NCBI GenBank assembly: GCA_017962085.1
Contig: JAGCWA010000046.1
Location: 1 to 64,000 of the forward strand
Direction: 5' to 3'
Source: Paludibacteraceae bacterium
GTDB taxonomy: Bacteria > Bacteroidota > Bacteroidia > Bacteroidales > Paludibacteraceae
DNA: 64,000 nt
The notes beneath the pieces are model-generated. The model had not been told where the DNA came from, made no database searches, and worked only from the letters and a program-made list of their open reading frames with translations. Shown here one piece after another: positions 59,426 through 64,000 of this stretch (position 1 is the first letter of the stretch; the number at the start of each line of letters is the position of its first letter). Position numbers and translations under genes: made by a program.

Positions 59426-60901
59426 TTAATTTCTTTTGGTGTAGATAACGTCCACGCATGGCCTCAGCGTGTCAGCCGCGGCGGATCCGTGGATGGCGGT
59501 ACCCGTCATCCAAAGCTGTTGCTTGTAGCTGTAGTTGCTTCCGTCCGACGACTTGACCACAGGCACGAGCACCATCTTCTTCGCATAGGTCTTGCCCGAT
59601 TGGTTCAACTTGTTCTGCGTTGGCCTTGTGATGTTGAACGCGTAGTAGTTGGTCTTGCTGTCTATGTTGCAAGTGAAGGAGGAGAGCCCGTCCGGCGTCT
59701 TGTTGTTGTTGAAGAAGTTCTCGATGCTGTCCTTCTCGATGAGGATCAATTGCCCGTTGTATAGATACTTGTTCTCTACCTCCTTGCGGTGGAATATCAG
59801 ACGTATCGAATTGAACAACACTTTCGTCGTGTCCTTCGCATAGTGCTTGACGGAGTCCATGATCGTCTCGAATGGCACCTCCACCTCCGTGTATACGCCG
59901 ACAGGTGTGTACATGTAGGTTTGTATGGAATCATTCATTTGAATCTTTTGGACCATGTTGTCCCAATCCTCGTGCTGGATCGCGTTTGCCCTCTTCACCG
60001 TTTTGTTGCCTGAAAGGAAGTAGGAGGTCACTAGAGGATTGGTGCCGTATAATTCCCTGATCTTCTCCGAGGAGATGATGGTGTCTTTCCCTTTGATGGT
60101 GGTGTGGATGTCCGCATCATAGTGATAGTAAATCAGGAGACCCGACACATCCACCTTGAGCATGGTTCCTTCGTTGAAGGCGTGCTTTACGTAGACTCCC
60201 TTGAAGAATTGGTTGAAGTCTGCCTGCGAGGTCCCTTTCCCTTCCATATAGTAGGAGGAGATGCGTTTGCCGAAGTCGTTGGACAATGGCACTCTTATCT
60301 CTCTGGAATTCTGTATTTGGTAGTTGGTTTCGCCTAATAGGATGGATTGGTCGCAGTAATCCGCTATCTTGACGTTCGTGTAGTATTTAGGGCTTTCCAT
60401 CGCCTTGTTCAGCTCGTACACCCGTACGGACTGCAGTGCGGTGGAGTCTCCCCAGAATCCGGAGGAGTATTGCATGAGGTACAAGGTCGAGTCGATGGTG
60501 AAGTTCCTCGGATTGCTAACCTTGGTTATCTTGCCGAACTGATCGTCGAACTCCTGTAGGATTGTGTTCAGGATGCCTGTGGTGGCGGAATTGTAGGTCA
60601 CGATGGTGGTGTCCGGTAGGATGATTCCTCCCGTACGTGCGTCCACCTGCGTCATGTATTCCGCTTGGATCTCCCCGAATAGCTCGTCGGAGTATCTTCC
60701 GAAAATCAGGTAATCCGCCTTGCTGATGACGGAGTCTGTGATGATGCTTTGGGTCTCTGTGTTAATGTGGTGGTGGTAGACTGTGAGCAAATCCTCTTCC
60801 GGTTGTATGGATAATCCCACTGCACTATCGTCTTCACAACTGCTCATCATTATGCCCGCCAGGCACATCGCATAGAATGGCAACTTATATTTCAAACCCA
60901 T
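59426..60901 (-). CDS. DUF4270 outer-membrane-type lipoprotein
   Basis: A 491-residue protein. Lipoprotein signal (CLAGIMMSSCEDD, cysteine near residue 22), then GLSIQPEEDLLTVY, repeated beta-strand segments, and VSKADYLIFGRYSDELFGEIQAEYMTQV, which is the recognisable DUF4270 opening. Function unknown. In Bacteroidales this gene commonly follows the short glycogen-synthase-like gene and diverges from panC-panD, exactly as here. Confidence 0.88.
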   Translation of the reverse strand: MGLKYKLPFYAMCLAGIMMSSCEDDSAVGLSIQPEEDLLTVYHHHINTETQSIITDSVISKADYLIFGRYSDELFGEIQAEYMTQVDARTGGIILPDTTIVTYNSATTGILNTILQEFDDQFGKITKVSNPRNFTIDSTLYLMQYSSGFWGDSTALQSVRVYELNKAMESPKYYTNVKIADYCDQSILLGETNYQIQNSREIRVPLSNDFGKRISSYYMEGKGTSQADFNQFFKGVYVKHAFNEGTMLKVDVSGLLIYYHYDADIHTTIKGKDTIISSEKIRELYGTNPLVTSYFLSGNKTVKRANAIQHEDWDNMVQKIQMNDSIQTYMYTPVGVYTEVEVPFETIMDSVKHYAKDTTKVLFNSIRLIFHRKEVENKYLYNGQLILIEKDSIENFFNNNKTPDGLSSFTCNIDSKTNYYAFNITRPTQNKLNQSGKTYAKKMVLVPVVKSSDGSNYSYKQQLWMTGTAIHGSAAADTLRPCVDVIYTKRN

Positions 60902-60955
60902 TGTTTGGTGCTATTTTTGTTATTGTGGTGGATTGTTCGTCCACCGTAAGATGTA

Positions 60956-61768
60956 TCACTTGGATATGATGTTGTCGTAGAATTCGTTGTATGCCTCCAC
61001 GTAATCATCCGGGCCTTTGAACGGCAAGAATGGCTTGCCGGCTTGCTCGATGTGGGACAATACATCCTTGTTGACGGTCTCGCTCCCTATGATGGCGGCG
61101 TCCGAATAGTCAATCGCGAACTTTGTCAAATCCGTGTAGGAAACGTTCTTGCCTGAGATGGCTTTGAGGTCCTCGTCGTTGATGCCGTCCAATTGCAACT
61201 TCTGGGCGAACCTATCCGAGAATGGTTTTTGGAAATCGTCCGCATAGACGGAGTAGACTACTTTCGAGTTCTTGAAGAATGGATCAGTGTTGAATGCTTT
61301 TTTGATGTAGATCGGGGTCAACGCCGTCATCCAGCCGTGGCAATGGATGATGTCTGGCGTCCAACGAAGCTTTTTCACGGTCTCCAAGACTCCTCTGACG
61401 AAGAATATGGAGCGGTCCTCGTTGTCGTCGAACTCCCCGTTCTCGTCCGCGATCGTGTATTTCCTTTGGAAGAAATCGTCGTTGTCGATGAAATAGACCT
61501 GCATCCTCGCCGCTTGGATGGATGCTACCTTGATGATCAACGGATGATCTGTGTCGTCGATGATAATGTTCATGCCCGAAAGGCGGATCACTTCATGAAG
61601 CTGGTTCCTGCGCTCGTTCACATTGCCGAAACGTGGCATGAAGGCGCGGATCTCCTTCCCCTTCTCCTGAATCGCCTGAGGTAATTTCCTGCTGATCACC
61701 GAGATTTCTGTCTCCGGAAGATACGGCGTAATCTCTTGCGAGATGTATAAAACTTTCACACTCTCCAT
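60956..61768 (-). CDS. Glycogen/starch synthase-like protein, N-terminal GT5 domain only
   Basis: A 270-residue protein. VLYISQEITPYLPETEISVISRKLPQAIQEKGKEIRAFMPRFG matches the start of GT5 glycogen synthases (K-x-G-G substrate loop replaced by E-T-E), and PDIIHCHGWMTALTPIYIKK is the conserved H-x-H-D/G-W segment. Full-length synthases are ~480 residues. Here the C-terminal nucleotide-binding half is absent, with no downstream remnant. This short form is common in Bacteroidales. Catalysis is doubtful, and it may be regulatory. Promoter at 61793-61824. Confidence 0.85.
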   Translation of the reverse strand: MESVKVLYISQEITPYLPETEISVISRKLPQAIQEKGKEIRAFMPRFGNVNERRNQLHEVIRLSGMNIIIDDTDHPLIIKVASIQAARMQVYFIDNDDFFQRKYTIADENGEFDDNEDRSIFFVRGVLETVKKLRWTPDIIHCHGWMTALTPIYIKKAFNTDPFFKNSKVVYSVYADDFQKPFSDRFAQKLQLDGINDEDLKAISGKNVSYTDLTKFAIDYSDAAIIGSETVNKDVLSHIEQAGKPFLPFKGPDDYVEAYNEFYDNIISK

Positions 61769-61792
61769 CTTAATTTCTCAATTCTCGTAATG

Positions 61793-61824
61793 CAAAGGTA
61801 GGAATTTTGTGATTAAAAGCCAAA
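61793..61824 (-). promoter_or_regulatory. Promoter of the short glycogen synthase / DUF4270 / Lrp operon
   Basis: On the minus strand TTTG (61824-61821), 20 bases, TACCTTTG (61800-61793), 24 bases before the start codon. Confidence 0.75.
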
Positions 61825-61905
61825 TTTTCATTTCTTTCTTTTCATTTCTTCGATTTATTGCTTTCCTTTGTGGTCCAATTTGGGATTGAAAAATTTTATT
61901 TGGTC

Positions 61906-62751
61906 ATGAAGATATATAAGACTACAAAGGGACTTGAAAATGCGCTGCAAAAATTACGCGCGGAGTCCAAGAGCATTGGTCTCGTCCCTACGATGGGTGC
62001 CCTGCATGCGGGTCACCTCTCTTTGGTGAAAAGGTGTGTCGAAGAGAATGATGTGTGTGTCGTGAGCGTGTTCGTGAACCCGACTCAGTTCAATAATCAG
62101 ACCGATTTGGAGAAGTACCCGCGCACGCTGGAGGCGGATGCCGCTTTGCTGGCGGGCGCAAAGTGTACGATTTTGTTCGCTCCGTCCGTGAAACAGATTT
62201 ACCCTAAGCCGGATACGAGGGTATTCGATTTCGGTCAGCTGGATAAGGTGATGGAGGGTGTCCACAGACCTGGCCACTTCAATGGTGTGGGGCAGGTGGT
62301 TAGCCGCCTTTTCGATATCGTGAAGCCGGGTAAGGCTTACTTCGGTGAGAAGGATTACCAGCAGTTGGCCATCATCCGTAAGATGGTGAAGGATTATAAA
62401 TATCCTATCGAGATCGTGGGTTGCCCAATCGTCCGCGAAAAGGATGGCATGGCGCTCAGCAGTCGTAACATGCGTCTCTCCAAGGATGAGAGGAAGCGTG
62501 CCGTGCGTATCTCCCAAACTTTGTTCAAGAGCGTCGAAATGGCGGCCACCAAGAGCTTGGAGGAGGTGAAACAATGGGTCATCGACGAAATCAACAAGGA
62601 TAGCATCCTGAATGTGGAGTATTATGATATCGTCAACTCCGAGACGATGCAGAGCGTCAAGTCTTGGAAGGACGCTGATAAAATCACGGGTTGCATCACG
62701 GTTTACTGTGGTGAGGTTAGACTAATTGATAATATCCAATACAAGAAGTAA
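61906..62751 (+). CDS. panC: Pantothenate synthetase
   Basis: A 281-residue ligase joining pantoate and beta-alanine with ATP in pantothenate/CoA synthesis. LVPTMGALHAGHLSLVKR carries the HIGH-like motif, FVNPTQFNNQTDLEKYPRT and YFGEKDYQQLAIIRKMV are conserved, and ALSSRNMRLS is the KMSKS-like loop. The frame extends upstream to 61858, but MKIYKTTKGL at 61906 is the normal start. Followed by panD after 3 bases. Confidence 0.96.
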   Translation: MKIYKTTKGLENALQKLRAESKSIGLVPTMGALHAGHLSLVKRCVEENDVCVVSVFVNPTQFNNQTDLEKYPRTLEADAALLAGAKCTILFAPSVKQIYPKPDTRVFDFGQLDKVMEGVHRPGHFNGVGQVVSRLFDIVKPGKAYFGEKDYQQLAIIRKMVKDYKYPIEIVGCPIVREKDGMALSSRNMRLSKDERKRAVRISQTLFKSVEMAATKSLEEVKQWVIDEINKDSILNVEYYDIVNSETMQSVKSWKDADKITGCITVYCGEVRLIDNIQYKK

Positions 62752-62754
62752 GAT

Positions 62755-63108
62755 ATGTTGGTTGAGGTTCTGAAATCTAAGATTCACCGGGTGAAGGTGA
62801 CGGAGGCTAATCTGGATTACATCGGTAGCATCACGATCGATGAGGATCTGATGGAGGCCGCTAACATGATCCCTAACGAGAAGGTCTTCGTCGTCAATAA
62901 CAACAATGGCGCCCGCTTCGAGACGTATATCATCAAGGGGGAGCGCGGCAGTGGCGTAATCTGCCTGAACGGCGCGGCGGCCCGCTTGGCGCAAAAGGGC
63001 GACATCGTCATCATCATGACGTTCGCCACGATGGACTTCGAGGAGGCTAAGACGTTCAAGCCTACGGTCGTCTTCCCGGACACGGAGACGAATAAGCTGG
63101 TCGATTGA
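62755..63108 (+). CDS. panD: Aspartate 1-decarboxylase
   Basis: A 117-residue pyruvoyl enzyme making beta-alanine, the second substrate of PanC, from aspartate. The self-cleavage site is the G-S bond in DYIGSITID (Gly24/Ser25); the serine becomes the pyruvoyl group. [20 protein letters not shown] and [17 protein letters not shown] are diagnostic. The two steps are encoded by one operon here. panB is not adjacent. Confidence 0.96.
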   Translation: MLVEVLKSKIHRVKVTEANLDYIGSITIDEDLMEAANMIPNEKVFVVNNNNGARFETYIIKGERGSGVICLNGAAARLAQKGDIVIIMTFATMDFEEAKTFKPTVVFPDTETNKLVD

Positions 63109-63135
63109 TCGGCTTTGTCATACGAACTTATAAAA

Positions 63136-63169
63136 CCGCTGATGGGTTCTTCCCGTTAGCGGCTTTTTT
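63136..63169 (+). terminator. Terminator of panC-panD
   Basis: Stem CCGCTGATGGG/CCCGTTAGCGG with one mismatch, loop TTCTT, then TTTTTT. Confidence 0.87.
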
Positions 63170-63186
63170 GTGTCCCTGATTCCCTA

Positions 63187-63225
63187 TAAATGGTAAATCG
63201 TAAATAATAAATAGTAAATTTCCCC
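63187..63225. repeat. AT-rich interspersed repeat, family B
   Basis: aaatggtaaatcgtaaataa and variants, immediately before the RHS remnant. Confidence 0.6.
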
Positions 63226-63348
63226 ATGTTTTATCAATTAAATTTTTAACTTTGATACCGAGATGTTTTTGTCAGCGCCCTGTCACTGACAATGGCGAAG
63301 CCGTGCCAACCCCCAAGGAAATGACGAGGAAAACGTGAGGAGATATCT

Positions 63349-63808
63349 TCATCCCTCGTTACGGACATCGACGGCGAGATCACCCAACACGTCGCCTACA
63401 TCCCTTACGGCGAATATTCGTCGAGCAACGCAACGGCTCTTGGAACACACCTTACCTCTTCAACGCCAAGGAGCTGGACGAAGAGACGGGGCTCTACTAC
63501 TATGGCGCCCGCTACCTGGACCCGAAGGATACCCGTTGGCTGAGTGTAGATCCGTTGTTCGAGAAGTATGTGGGGATGACGCCGTATAATTACTGTGCGG
63601 GGAATCCGGTGGGGTTGGTGGATCCTGATGGAATGAAAATCAAGGGGTTAGAAGATGGCGATTGTGAATTTTTTATAGAAGACGTTTCTCACATCCTTTC
63701 AGATTCAAAACATGAGGCTTTGGGACATGGAATCATGGTAATGTGCCTCGATGCCGATTAGAGGTTCCTATTAAGGAATGCCGTCAATTGGGCAAAGACG
63801 TATTTTGA
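63349..63808 (+). pseudogene. RHS-repeat protein C-terminal remnant, frameshifted
   Basis: Only the 3' end of an RHS/YD-repeat gene. The first frame reads SSLVTDIDGEITQHVAYIPYGEY (63349-63416), then one base appears to be missing (ATTCG for ATTTCG, about 63417). The next frame continues FVEQRNGSWNTPYLFNAKELDEETGLYYYGARYLDPKDTRWLSVDPL ... NPVGLVDPDGM, the RHS core signature. After the core, a variable tip begins near 63640 and stops at 63761. A second one-base loss near 63755 would extend it to 63808 (RLEVPIKECRQLGKDVF). No start codon, signal or repeats lie upstream. The intact gene would be far larger, so this is a decayed or silent cassette. Confidence 0.85.
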
Positions 63809-63935
63809 TTTATTCATATTCAGCCATTCTTTTTGACTGCAAAGGAACAAGCTCAAATCCGTTGACTTGAAAAAATCGCAACTAACTGTATTCCAATTAA
63901 TTCAAAGAATTTTTGGCGATTTTTAGTGGACAGTA

Positions 63936-64000
63936 ATGATAATATTTATGAACAGATATGCTTATGTGATTGTGTTTGTATTGTGCTCAGTACATGTTTG
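63936..64000 (+). CDS. Start of a small secreted or lipoprotein gene, cut by the window edge
   Basis: From 63936 (or the in-frame ATG at 63948) the frame reads MNRYAYVIVFVLCSVHV, a typical signal sequence with a possible lipobox cysteine (FVLCS). It starts 128 bases after the RHS tip, the usual place for a partner or immunity gene. Only ~21 codons are visible. Confidence 0.4.
   Translation, partial: MIIFMNRYAYVIVFVLCSVHV

Noticed and set aside
61858-61905. N-terminal extension of PanC
   Set aside because: The 16 extra codons are hydrophobic and unlike PanC. The ATG at 61906 fits the family start.

Overview
The window is Bacteroidales chromosome. The evidence is a MurF-alanine racemase fusion, a complete Bat aerotolerance operon, a giant hybrid two-component regulator, DUF4270 and type IX secretion (T9SS) plug genes, lipid A/Kdo genes, and promoters that repeatedly fit the Bacteroidetes pattern TTTG-N19/20-TAnnTTTG. 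A T9SS sorting tail on one surface protein and a T9SS plug protein point away from Bacteroides proper and towards a T9SS-bearing family. I cannot name the genus.

Layout. 1-2,200: a tRNA-Gly/tRNA-Leu operon with a rearranged tRNA-Gly half, then a nucleotidyltransferase-like/radical SAM gene pair. 2,213-5,179: a 988-residue leucine-rich surface protein. 5,500-7,440: an accessory patch with two near-identical cassettes (promoter, 38/39-codon membrane miniprotein, 8-codon ORF, terminator) flanking a two-gene operon of unknown function. 7,500-13,400: nspC, gltX-waaA, tRNA-Ser, mltG, rpiB. 13,400-24,100: parE and the Bat operon (MoxR, DUF58, DUF4381-like, BatA-E), which has an internal promoter before batD. 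24,300-29,600: a DNA-binding HU domain fused through a membrane helix to a LysM-like domain, HU, nitroreductase, DsbD. 29,800-36,400: envelope proteins (PagL-like deacylase, lipoprotein, OmpH chaperone, His/Pro-rich secreted protein), AICAR transformylase and a USP-like protein. 36,600-46,400: a candidate small RNA, tex, nhaD, tonB, dipeptidyl peptidase III, then an RNA-maturation cluster (RluA-type synthase, rlmB, rimM). 46,500-53,300: ttcA, T9SS plug, tsaD, a membrane protein, murF-alr. 53,300-57,900: an orphan hybrid two-component system and tRNA-Met. 58,100-63,100: lipoprotein, Lrp regulator, DUF4270, a short glycogen synthase, and divergent panC-panD. 63,300-64,000: a frameshifted RHS-repeat remnant and the start of a possible partner gene.

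Most of the window is conserved housekeeping and envelope biology. The least explained parts are the twin miniprotein cassettes, the HU-LysM fusion, the radical SAM/nucleotidyltransferase pair beside the broken tRNA, the orphan promoter-terminator unit before tex, and two families of AT-rich intergenic repeats. All functional calls come from reading the sequence by eye. No database search was run.
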